A stretch of DNA of 64,000 nucleotides from contig JBBDKV010000003.1 in NCBI GenBank assembly GCA_040879165.1, positions 62,001 to 126,000 on the forward strand. Direction: 5' to 3'. The stretch is from JBBDKV01 sp040879165 (lineage in GTDB: Bacteria; Patescibacteriota; Microgenomatia; UBA1400; PJMF01). The translations under genes and the position numbers were made by a program. Under the pieces are notes generated by a model. It was not told where the DNA came from. It searched no databases and worked only from the letters and a program-made list of their open reading frames with translations. Positions 24,945 to 31,528 of the stretch are shown piece after piece; position 1 is the stretch's first letter; the number at the start of each line of letters is the position of its first letter.

Positions 24945-25814
24945 ATGAACGCACTCACCTCTGCACTAGCCAACATTCGACGCTCACCCTATCAGGCACT
25001 AGCAGCGACAATGATTGCCTTCGTTACCTTCAGCGTGATCTTTTGCTTAAGCTTCTTCTTATATGGAGCACACCTCGTTCTTGACTACTACGAAGGTCGC
25101 CCTCAAGTCATCGCTTTTTTTGAGATTGAAGCAGCTGAGGAAGATGTCGCTCAAGCACAAGCCACGATGCAGGACAAGCCCTATGTCGCTGACATCACAC
25201 TGACCACTAAAGAGGATGCGCTCGCTATTTACAGCGAGCAATACCGCGAATCCCCAATGCTACTTGAACTGGTCACCGCTGATATTCTACCCATCAGTCT
25301 TGAAGTCTCTGCCACTGAACTGGCTGCGTTGGCGCTCATACGCGACGACTTAGCTGAATTACCGGGAGTCGAAGATGTAGTGTTCCAGGACAGCATCATC
25401 AATCAAGTTTCCACTTGGATCAATACTGGCCGAATTATCGGCGGCGCTTCTGCGTTGGTACTGACCACACTCTCCTTTTTAGTCATTTTAGTCATTATTG
25501 GTATGCGTGTCGGAATGTATAAACATCGCATTACCATCATGCGCCTGTTGGGTGCTACCCGCTGGTACGTCAAGCGGCCGTTCATGATGGAAGGCATCCT
25601 ATACAGTAGTGTCGGCGCACTCGGTGGATGGATTGTTAGCGTCGGCATCTTGCTTTACTTTTCTCCAGATATTCAGGCATTTATTTCTGAAGTGCAGATC
25701 TTTCCTTTGTCATGGGAGTTATTGGGATTACAGCTGGCGATTGGTCTTGCCTTGAGCACCTTGTTAGGTGGCTTTGCTGGCTGGACAGCCGCCTCTCGAT
25801 TGATTAGACAATAG
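24945..25814 (+). CDS. ftsX: Cell division protein FtsX
   Basis: A 289-residue permease-like protein with the FtsX topology: a TM helix near residues 20-45, an extracytoplasmic domain of about 120 residues, and three further TM helices (about 168-192, 220-240, 262-282). The cytosolic coupling segment KHRITIMRLLGATRWYVKRPFM is the family signature. The outer domain should contact the EnvC/PcsB-like hydrolase encoded next. Translation is coupled to ftsE. Confidence 0.93.
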   Translation: MNALTSALANIRRSPYQALAATMIAFVTFSVIFCLSFFLYGAHLVLDYYEGRPQVIAFFEIEAAEEDVAQAQATMQDKPYVADITLTTKEDALAIYSEQYRESPMLLELVTADILPISLEVSATELAALALIRDDLAELPGVEDVVFQDSIINQVSTWINTGRIIGGASALVLTTLSFLVILVIIGMRVGMYKHRITIMRLLGATRWYVKRPFMMEGILYSSVGALGGWIVSVGILLYFSPDIQAFISEVQIFPLSWELLGLQLAIGLALSTLLGGFAGWTAASRLIRQ

Positions 25815-25871
25815 CGCACAATAATTGATTAATTTTATCAACTTTTGATGCTGTTATAGCAAAAATACAGT

Positions 25872-25900
25872 TTGAGAATAGTGAGTAATTTTGTTAGAGT
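25872..25900 (+). promoter_or_regulatory. Promoter TTGAGA-N17-TAGAGT
   Basis: TTGAGA (25872-25877) and TAGAGT (25895-25900) have a 17-nt spacer, giving a leader of about 30 nt before the hydrolase ATG. The hydrolase can thus be made independently of ftsEX. Confidence 0.5.
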
Positions 25901-25936
25901 GAGATCTCGAGACTACAACTGTTACTCGAATCAATT

Positions 25937-27172
25937 ATGATCGCATTCTGCCTTCGCTCATATCACACATCACGCTTTCTTTTATTAGGCGTAGTATTTG
26001 TGGCTCTCGCTGCAATATTTTCCTCGATGGTCCACGCCCAAGACTGCGACCTAGAGTGTTCTGCAGACGATCAATCTGAAAATGAGTACTTTAGCTGCAT
26101 AAGCGACAAGAAAGCATGTCTTGAATCACGCATCTCAGAAACTCAGGCACGCAGTAACACCCTTTCTAATACCATTAGCATTATCAATGGTCAGATTAAT
26201 ATTCAGGAGCTGCAAATTCAGCAGACACGCCTGGAGATCGGCATGTTGGAGCGGGAAATCGACGAATTGAGTGAACGGATCAGCGGGCTCAATCTGTCTC
26301 TTGACCGACTGACATCGATGCTCGTAGCTCGAGTGCGTACTCATTATAAGGAAAGTCGGGTTTCTCCCCTGACTGCCCTGGCTAGCACAGGCTCATTTGC
26401 TGAGACATTTACTCGAGAACAATACTTAAATCTTGCTGGTCGCCAAACCGCCCTCGCTATGCAGCGTGCCGAACTCCAACGCATTCTTTACGATCAACAG
26501 AAAGAACTCAAAGAACTCAAGCAAGCCGAAGTGGAAAGCAAGCGTCAAGAACTGCAATCAGAACAGAATCAGCTGGCCAGTCAGCGGCAGGAACAACAAT
26601 TTTTACTTCAAGAAACTCGGAGCAATGAGCAACGGTACCAACAAGAACTCCAGCGAACACTGGCAGAAATTGCCGCTATTCAGTCAATTATTGCAGGTCA
26701 GGGTACTGAGACAGAAGTAGGCGGAGTTGACCGCGGCGAGCGAATAGCCAGCGTTATCGTTGGCGCAAGTACCTGCTCTACTGGCACGCATCTGCATTTT
26801 GAGGTAACTTCAGGGGGCACCCGTCGGGATCCGGCTCAGCACCTCAAGCCTGTTTCCATTGTCTGGAGCAACAGTCCTGACGGTGAGTTTGGCTTTAGTG
26901 GCGACTGGGACTGGCCACTCAACGATGCAGCCCGCATCACTCAGGGCTACGGCATGACTTATTACGCCCGCGTGCGTCGCGCCTATGGGGGCTCACCCCA
27001 CACCGGCATTGATATGACCAGCAAATCCGCTAATTATGGGGTAAAAGCGGTACGATCTGGCACTTTATATCGAGGAAGTATCCGCTGTGGCGGCGGCCAG
27101 CTGCGCTACGTCAAGGTGGAACACGATGATGACGACTTGAGTACGTATTATTTGCATGTTAATTATATTTAG
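25937..27172 (+). CDS. EnvC/PcsB-like peptidoglycan hydrolase with circularly permuted LytM (M23) domain
   Basis: A 411-residue exported protein. A signal peptide ends near residue 35 (VHAQ), four cysteines follow (37-61), then a long coiled coil (about 64-250) as in EnvC, PcsB and CwlO, the hydrolases controlled by FtsEX. The C-terminal domain has all M23 zinc ligands, but the H-x-H motif (His285 and His287 in GTHLHFE) comes before the H-x3-D motif (His355 and Asp359 in PHTGID). Standard LytM domains have the reverse order, so the fold appears circularly permuted, with the chain ending right after the YYLHV catalytic strand (His407). The intact ligands suggest activity. It sits directly after ftsX. 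Confidence 0.85.
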   Translation: MIAFCLRSYHTSRFLLLGVVFVALAAIFSSMVHAQDCDLECSADDQSENEYFSCISDKKACLESRISETQARSNTLSNTISIINGQINIQELQIQQTRLEIGMLEREIDELSERISGLNLSLDRLTSMLVARVRTHYKESRVSPLTALASTGSFAETFTREQYLNLAGRQTALAMQRAELQRILYDQQKELKELKQAEVESKRQELQSEQNQLASQRQEQQFLLQETRSNEQRYQQELQRTLAEIAAIQSIIAGQGTETEVGGVDRGERIASVIVGASTCSTGTHLHFEVTSGGTRRDPAQHLKPVSIVWSNSPDGEFGFSGDWDWPLNDAARITQGYGMTYYARVRRAYGGSPHTGIDMTSKSANYGVKAVRSGTLYRGSIRCGGGQLRYVKVEHDDDDLSTYYLHVNYI

Positions 27173-27197
27173 AGATAGTGAAAAACTTGCAGCTACT

Positions 27198-27308
27198 CTA
27201 TTTTAATTTTTTAAGATAGAAGAACAATCCAACCAAGACCGCCATCAGAACGGTTGAAATAATAAAAATGTAATCGTCTCGAGAAAATGATTCCGCAAAT
27301 AACTGCAT
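27198..27308 (-). CDS. 36-residue single-pass membrane protein
   Basis: Minus-strand frame ATG 27308 to TAG 27198. It has a short acidic N-terminus (ESFSRDDY), one hydrophobic helix (about residues 13-30) and a basic end YLKKLK, giving an N-out, C-in topology by charge. It is the last of three tiny membrane-protein frames in tandem, 13 nt after the stop of the 40-residue frame. No ribosome binding site is obvious. Confidence 0.5.
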   Translation of the reverse strand: MQLFAESFSRDDYIFIISTVLMAVLVGLFFYLKKLK

Positions 27309-27321
27309 AGCTGAAACTTAG

Positions 27322-27444
27322 CTACTTTTTACTATTCTTGCGTGAAACAATAATCAATAACATGCCCAGAATAAGAACTAGCTGACTGACTATAAGGAAC
27401 GAGCCAGTGACGCTCGAGATGATTTCAGAGAGTTCACTTGACAT
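27322..27444 (-). CDS. 40-residue single-pass membrane protein
   Basis: Minus-strand frame ATG 27444 to TAG 27322, starting MSSELSEI, with a hydrophobic helix at about residues 13-33 and a basic tail RKNSKK. GAGGAAAT lies just before the ATG, and the ATG overlaps the end of the upstream 67-residue gene by 11 nt, so translation is likely coupled. The design (acidic N-end, one TM, basic C-end) repeats that of the next frame. Confidence 0.55.
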   Translation of the reverse strand: MSSELSEIISSVTGSFLIVSQLVLILGMLLIIVSRKNSKK

Positions 27445-27637
27445 ATTTCCTCAATTCTAAGGCATTCTTAATTGACAGTAAAGCCGATAAAAATAACCAA
27501 ACAACAATTAACAGGTCGTAGCTCTGTTGGTACTCGTCCTGACTAGCTAACTTCACTGCCATACCAACCAGTAATCCTTGAGCCACATGGATGTAAAAGT
27601 CAGATAGCATGATAGATTGTGCTTGATTAAGAGTCAC
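27434..27637 (-). CDS. 67-residue small membrane protein
   Basis: Starts at GTG 27637 and ends with the basic tail ELRKYVK. One clear membrane helix lies at about residues 42-58 (LLIVVWLFLSALLSI) and a weaker hydrophobic stretch at 15-30. It is the first gene of a three-gene set of tiny membrane proteins. A consensus TATAAT 7 nt upstream of the GTG indicates a leaderless transcript. The family is not recognised; toxin, holin-like or regulatory roles would all fit the size. Confidence 0.65.
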   Translation of the reverse strand: MTLNQAQSIMLSDFYIHVAQGLLVGMAVKLASQDEYQQSYDLLIVVWLFLSALLSIKNALELRKYVK

Positions 27638-27644
27638 TAATCAA

Positions 27645-27650
27645 ATTATA
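27645..27650 (-). promoter_or_regulatory. -10 box TATAAT, leaderless promoter of small-protein operon
   Basis: Minus-strand TATAAT with 7 nt to the GTG start at 27637. Confidence 0.6.
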
Positions 27651-27728
27651 TGTGATCAGCCTTACACAAACTGTAGCGTGCACATTTTTCCTCCTATGTA
27701 GCAGTAAAATCTTAATGCCCCATAACTA

Positions 27729-27757
27729 TTGACAGAATGATACTATTGCATTAAAAT
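27729..27757 (+). promoter_or_regulatory. Promoter TTGACA-N17-TAAAAT
   Basis: A consensus -35 and a near-consensus -10 with ideal spacing. Initiation near 27764 gives a leader of about 50 nt before ATG 27817, which has AAGGAA just upstream. Confidence 0.7.
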
Positions 27758-27816
27758 AGATGTTTAGATATAGTTATAACTAGTAAATAACTGACTTCTG
27801 CCCAGTGAAGGAATAT

Positions 27817-28185
27817 ATGAAACAGCTCGTTTTTAGCCTATTAATCGGCCTTTTTGCTTTTGGCGCCATCGCGTATCCAGCAACTGCACCAGTTCAAGCA
27901 ACTACTGCTGAGCAAGAGCAGGAACAGAAATTGAAGCAAGAAGCTGAAGCGGAATGCAAAACTGGCTCATACGGTCAAGATTCAACTTGTGTACTCAAGC
28001 TCAAGCAAGAAGCTGAGCAACGTCAACGACAGCGCATCTTGGGTCAAGTAACTGAAGATAAACCTGCAGCTGACAAAGTGCACGTCCCAGTGGACACTGC
28101 GCTTGACGGCACCACCCTCGCATTTGTACTCGGTACTGGCGGAGTGGGATCAGCAGCGTACATGATCAGACGCAAGTTGACATAA
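27817..28185 (+). CDS. Small secreted/surface protein with C-terminal membrane anchor
   Basis: A 122-residue protein with a signal peptide ending near residue 30 (VQATTA), then two imperfect Gln/Glu/Lys-rich repeats (KLKQEAEAECK and KLKQEAEQRQRQR) around two cysteines. The C-terminus has PVDTALDGTTLAFVLGTGG, a hydrophobic stretch and RRKLT, which looks like a tail anchor. Similar C-termini occur on small surface proteins of this radiation. The function is unknown. The start has AAGGAA upstream and a strong terminator follows, so it is monocistronic. Confidence 0.7.
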   Translation: MKQLVFSLLIGLFAFGAIAYPATAPVQATTAEQEQEQKLKQEAEAECKTGSYGQDSTCVLKLKQEAEQRQRQRILGQVTEDKPAADKVHVPVDTALDGTTLAFVLGTGGVGSAAYMIRRKLT

Positions 28186-28207
28186 ATTTAGATTTACAAT
28201 ACGCGCG

Positions 28208-28241
28208 ATAACCACTCCCTCAAAAGAGTGGTTATTTTATT
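28208..28241 (+). terminator. Rho-independent terminator
   Basis: ATAACCACTC pairs with GAGTGGTTAT around an 8-nt loop and is followed by TTTTATT. It ends the surface-protein transcript. Confidence 0.9.
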
Positions 28242-28273
28242 CGCTGGGGCTGTGAAATTTTAAGCCCATAAGA

Positions 28274-28302
28274 TTGACTAAAGTAAGTTATAGTGATATT
28301 AT
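28274..28302 (+). promoter_or_regulatory. Promoter TTGACT-N17-TATTAT of the structured RNA
   Basis: TTGACT (28274-28279), a 17-nt spacer and TATTAT (28297-28302). It begins the transcript covering the 28.3-28.83 kb noncoding stretch, with initiation near 28309. Confidence 0.6.
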
Positions 28303-28362
28303 ATAGTTCTAAATATATCGCTGCCCATCATACTATCCCAGGCAGCAACAGGAGGCAAAAGT

Positions 28363-28422
28363 AGCAGATGCATTCTTATTTACTCAAATAGTAAGTGTAG
28401 GCGTGCATCTGCTTCTTTTTTT
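28363..28422 (+). terminator. Internal terminator/attenuator around an eight-codon leader frame
   Basis: AGCAGATGCA (28363-28372) pairs with TGCATCTGCT (28404-28413), followed by TTCTTTTTTT. Its arms enclose a minimal frame ATG CAT TCT TAT TTA CTC AAA TAG (28368-28391), with GGAGG 12 nt upstream of the ATG. It could end a 110-nt RNA or act as a translation-coupled attenuator of the downstream RNA and lipoprotein. Confidence 0.65.
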
Positions 28423-28797
28423 CGTCGCTCTGCCAGCTTCGCGCTAGCAGTAGCGGTGACAAGTTGAAGTAGAGACTGGTTTTCTGAATTGCCTCCGGCG
28501 ACTTGTTCGCCAACCTGGCGAAACAGAAAGCTCTTTAACAGGCATACAGGAAATAAACTGGGGAAACCTAGTTATAGATAGCTATTTCTGGCTAGAAATA
28601 GTGTTCTCCTTGTAGCCCCTTACGCTCCATTAACGTGGTGCGGGTAACTGGCAGTTTCTCACAAAGCGAACTGCGAGCTGCCCGCATCATCCTAATATTC
28701 GGAAGCACAACGATGTGCAGAAGATATTAGGGCGATGGACTTTTGAGGAGGCTACGGGCGCAAGTTACAGCCTCCTCATATAAAGTTTTCTAACTTT

Positions 28798-28828
28798 GGG
28801 GCAGGCGCCGTGCTTGTCCCGATTTTTT
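28798..28828 (+). terminator. Terminator-like hairpin at the end of the structured RNA
   Basis: GGGGCA pairs with TGTCCC and is followed by GATTTTTT. It lies 20 nt ahead of the lipoprotein start, between the RNA and its AAAGGAG ribosome binding site. Its 5' arm can also pair with 28319-28326, so the two structures would compete. Confidence 0.5.
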
Positions 28829-28847
28829 CAATAAAGGAGAAAGTATC

Positions 28848-30134
28848 ATGCGTAAAATTTTTTGGCTCATGATCATCGCAGCGCTCACCTTGAGTGCGTG
28901 CAACCCATTTTCTGCTTCAGAAGAAACCGAAGCCACCGCAGTGCCTACTCAAGAAGTTGTTGAGACTACGGCAACCCCGTCACCAACGCCCGACCCCACA
29001 TCCGTGGCACTCACCACAGAAAACTCTCAGCTCAAGGCGCGTATGACGCGCACAGCTGATGAGAGTGCTCGGGAAGCAGTGGTGGCTGACGTTGGTAACT
29101 CACCAACCCCAGAACCACCTACGTTGCTCTCCCCAAGAGTACAGCAGGAAACAGTCGCACCGACCCCGGCTCCGACTGTGAATGTTGATGTGCTCGCCGC
29201 GAATATTGCGGCAAGCATGTCCTCGTACTTGCCTTCTGGCGCCCCGCCAGAGGTGCAGGTAGTCCTGCAAGAGGCTTCTCACGAAGCCGCCACACAGTTA
29301 GTGGCGGCTGGTGGCAACGAAGAAGACGCAGTCACCATGGCTGCGTCCCTGTTCAATGCCCTTCGGGACGCGGGAGCGTTCTGTTGGGCCGATAAAACGG
29401 CCACGTGGTCCGAGAATTATTCGGCCAGTGGTGAATACTTGGGACCTCAACGCCTCGAGATTAGCCAGCATCAGCAGAATGTCAGTCACCTAGATTACTA
29501 TCGCGGGCCCGGATCGGCCGCGATTAGTATCTTAGTACGTGGCGGTGAGGAAGCGGTGTTGTTGGGCAACGGCTCCCTCTGGGAATACCCAGGGGATCGT
29601 TGTAACGGGTTCGATTTCCTCGAGGATCTGTCGCTCTACGCGGCAGGTCGTCCAGACTGGGGGCACTCGGGGTTGGTCTTCGCCAACCTGAGTGATGCGC
29701 TCAATGGGGAGCCAGCACTCAACCCTCGCGGTTTGAGTGCTAGCCAAATCGACGCGCTCCGGCCGATCCTCTTCACCGAGGATTCGGCAAAGTTGGCGCA
29801 GGTTCGTGCGGTCACCGGGTTCACCCCCGATGACCGCGAAGCGGCCTGCAAGGCCGTGCGGGAAGATCATCCCCCAGTGGACGGAAGTCCCTGGAGGATA
29901 AATGCGTCAGAGGGACCGGTCATCGTTAATTTTTGGTCCAATTGGCCTGGCATTGCCACAGCTGGCGAGGCCAAAATAATGATTCAGTCCGGCACCCTCG
30001 TCCTCCGGGGCGGCGGATCAGCCTTCTATTATCCCAAAGGCTGCGACGATGTCGCGGCTAAAGGATATGGGGAGAATCTAAACTCCCCATGGACTGTTGA
30101 TGGGAGCCAATTGGAGCCCTACATCGTCCGATAG
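28848..30134 (+). CDS. GC-rich lipoprotein of unknown function with internal duplication
   Basis: A 428-residue lipoprotein. The signal ends in LSAC with Cys18 as lipidation site; Thr/Pro-rich linkers (about 30-60 and 85-115) lead to a C-terminal extracytoplasmic region. Two segments resemble each other: ISILVRGG...GSLWEYPGDRC and IMIQSG...GSAFYYPKGC, suggesting a duplicated small beta-domain with one cysteine each. No family is recognised. Base composition is higher in GC than the surroundings: lines 29701-29760 and 29821-29880 count 60 and 68 percent GC. AAAGGAG sits 9 nt before the ATG. Together with the preceding structured RNA it may be an acquired unit. Confidence 0.8.
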   Translation: MRKIFWLMIIAALTLSACNPFSASEETEATAVPTQEVVETTATPSPTPDPTSVALTTENSQLKARMTRTADESAREAVVADVGNSPTPEPPTLLSPRVQQETVAPTPAPTVNVDVLAANIAASMSSYLPSGAPPEVQVVLQEASHEAATQLVAAGGNEEDAVTMAASLFNALRDAGAFCWADKTATWSENYSASGEYLGPQRLEISQHQQNVSHLDYYRGPGSAAISILVRGGEEAVLLGNGSLWEYPGDRCNGFDFLEDLSLYAAGRPDWGHSGLVFANLSDALNGEPALNPRGLSASQIDALRPILFTEDSAKLAQVRAVTGFTPDDREAACKAVREDHPPVDGSPWRINASEGPVIVNFWSNWPGIATAGEAKIMIQSGTLVLRGGGSAFYYPKGCDDVAAKGYGENLNSPWTVDGSQLEPYIVR

Positions 30135-30200
30135 ACGGCACCCGCCAGCTGCAGCGGTTCACCAAAAGCAGCTTAAAAAAATATTTCCTCGTATGCCTAC

Positions 30201-30262
30201 GTCCCCCTCTTCGGAGGGGGACTCCCCAAAGGGTACAACTCGCTTGCGCCTTTTGGGGAGTC
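30201..30262 (+). other. Two mutually exclusive stem-loops downstream of the lipoprotein
   Basis: GTCCCCCTC-TTCG-GAGGGGGAC (30201-30222) is a perfect UUCG-capped hairpin. GACTCCCCAAAGG (30220-30232) can instead pair with CCTTTTGGGGAGTC (30249-30262) with one bulge. The two share GAC. No T-run follows on the plus strand; A7 follows instead. Confidence 0.55.
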
Positions 30263-30307
30263 AAAAAAAGCTCTGATATTTATAGGAAAATAAAAAGGAA
30301 TAATACT

Positions 30308-30517
30308 ATGAAAAGTATTGCAATAAGCATCATTCTGGCCACTATCGTTTTTGGTGGTATTACGGGATATTGGGTGTATGCAACTCAAGCTCAGCAGGTA
30401 CTCTTGACCAAACATGCAGCAGTTCAGGGCTGTATTACTGTACTTCCAGAAGTCAATCCTGGCTGGTACAACAAGTGCATGGCAGAAAAAGGATATCAAA
30501 CAAACTTAACGTACTAA
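30308..30517 (+). CDS. Small membrane-anchored or secreted protein
   Basis: A 69-residue protein with an N-terminal hydrophobic helix (about 4-25) and a short extracytoplasmic part holding two cysteines (residues 42 and 57, in QGCITVL and NKCMAEKG) that could form a disulfide. AAAAGGAAT precedes the ATG. No family is recognised. It lies after the hairpin pair following the lipoprotein and before a GT2 gene. Confidence 0.6.
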   Translation: MKSIAISIILATIVFGGITGYWVYATQAQQVLLTKHAAVQGCITVLPEVNPGWYNKCMAEKGYQTNLTY

Positions 30518-30550
30518 TCCGTATAAAATTAAAAAGCGGCTTAGATCTGT

Positions 30551-31528
30551 ATGCCTAATAATCAAGCTACCCAACCATTTGTCAGCGTCATCATGCCGGT
30601 TTATAACGCAGCGGCCTATTTACCACTGGCTATCGAGAGTATTCTTAAGCAGTCATATACCAACTGGGAGCTGATCATAGTTGATGATGCATCTACCGAT
30701 GGCTCCTGGCAGATCATTCAGCACTATGTCAGAACTTCAACAGGTAAGATAACCGCTTACCAATTAGATAAAAATCACAATGCCGGCGGAGATACTGCGG
30801 CCAATATCGCCTACCAACATGCGAGCGGCCAGTACGTCGCCCGTATGGATGCGGATGACATTTCTCATCCAAAACGACTCCAACACCAAGTGAAGTTTCT
30901 GCAACAAAACCCACACGTTACCATACTCGGTACCAATGCGGTGGTGATTGATAGTTCAGGCAAAAAAATGGGCAATAAAACCATGCCAGCTGAGCACAAC
31001 GCGATCACGCAGGAATATTTTAGATATCACCCAATCATCAATCCAACAGTGATGATTAATCGCTCACTCTTTCCTAATAAATCACAACTCTATCAACTCA
31101 AGAATAGCAGCAACAATGACTACTACACGTTCTTCAGATTACTCTGTGACGGACATCAATTTGCAAATGTTCAAGAACCGCTACTGTCATACCGGATTCA
31201 TGGACAAAATGATTCACTCGCCAATGTGAAGCGAAGTTTTAAGAATACCCTGTTAACACGCATCGAGATGGTGAAAAAGCATGGATATCGCCCATCACTT
31301 AAAAACTGGCTCATTACAGCAGCACAATTATCAATTATTCTGATACTACCTGAAAAAGTGCTGTTCGAACTCTATCTGCACTTGCGTGGAATTAAAAAAT
31401 TGAAGGCTCCTGCATTCACCAGCGTTACTGCTAGTTATATAGCCAGTGTGCGGGCTGAACTACTTCGCTCTAGTATCAACTGGCGCCACAAAATTGCCAA
31501 AAAAGTACTCTATAACACACACTCATAA
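30551..31528 (+). CDS. Glycosyltransferase family 2
   Basis: A 325-residue cytosolic GT-A enzyme. SVIMPVYNAAAYLPLAIESI opens the nucleotide-binding fold, IIVDDASTDGS carries the first Asp pair, and ARMDADDISHPKRL contains the DxD-type metal site. The C-terminal 60 residues (SLKNWLITAAQLSIILILP) may bind the membrane. It transfers a sugar from a nucleotide donor during surface-glycan assembly; the sugar is unknown. A TTAGAT hexamer lies close upstream of the ATG. Its stop codon overlaps the start of the next gene by one base, so both are coupled. Confidence 0.85.
   Translation: MPNNQATQPFVSVIMPVYNAAAYLPLAIESILKQSYTNWELIIVDDASTDGSWQIIQHYVRTSTGKITAYQLDKNHNAGGDTAANIAYQHASGQYVARMDADDISHPKRLQHQVKFLQQNPHVTILGTNAVVIDSSGKKMGNKTMPAEHNAITQEYFRYHPIINPTVMINRSLFPNKSQLYQLKNSSNNDYYTFFRLLCDGHQFANVQEPLLSYRIHGQNDSLANVKRSFKNTLLTRIEMVKKHGYRPSLKNWLITAAQLSIILILPEKVLFELYLHLRGIKKLKAPAFTSVTASYIASVRAELLRSSINWRHKIAKKVLYNTHS

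Larger units (their letters stand above)
28309..28828 (+). ncRNA. Large highly structured noncoding RNA or long leader, unknown class
   Basis: About 520 nt without a credible gene but packed with hairpins: GCTGCC/GGCAGC (28320-28346), CTATTTCT-GGCT-AGAAATAG (28582-28601), a 9-bp stem 28636-28644/28681-28689 enclosing GCAGTT/AACTGC, CCTAATAT/ATATTAGG (28691-28731) enclosing GCAC/GTGC, GAGGAGGCT/AGCCTCCTC (28745-28777), AAAGTT/AACTTT (28782-28797). The first segment CGCTGCCC (28319-28326) can alternatively pair with GGGCAGGCG at 28799-28807, closing the whole domain. It has its own promoter, and terminator-like hairpins lie near the start and at the end. RNase P, tmRNA, SRP and T-box signatures are not seen. 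A lipoprotein gene follows. Confidence 0.6.

Noticed and set aside
28423..28828. RNase P RNA, tmRNA or group I/II intron
   Set aside because: The conserved GAGGAAAGTCC-type, tRNA-like-end and domain V signatures are absent on both strands. An AGAAGATATTAG match to a group I S element stands alone.
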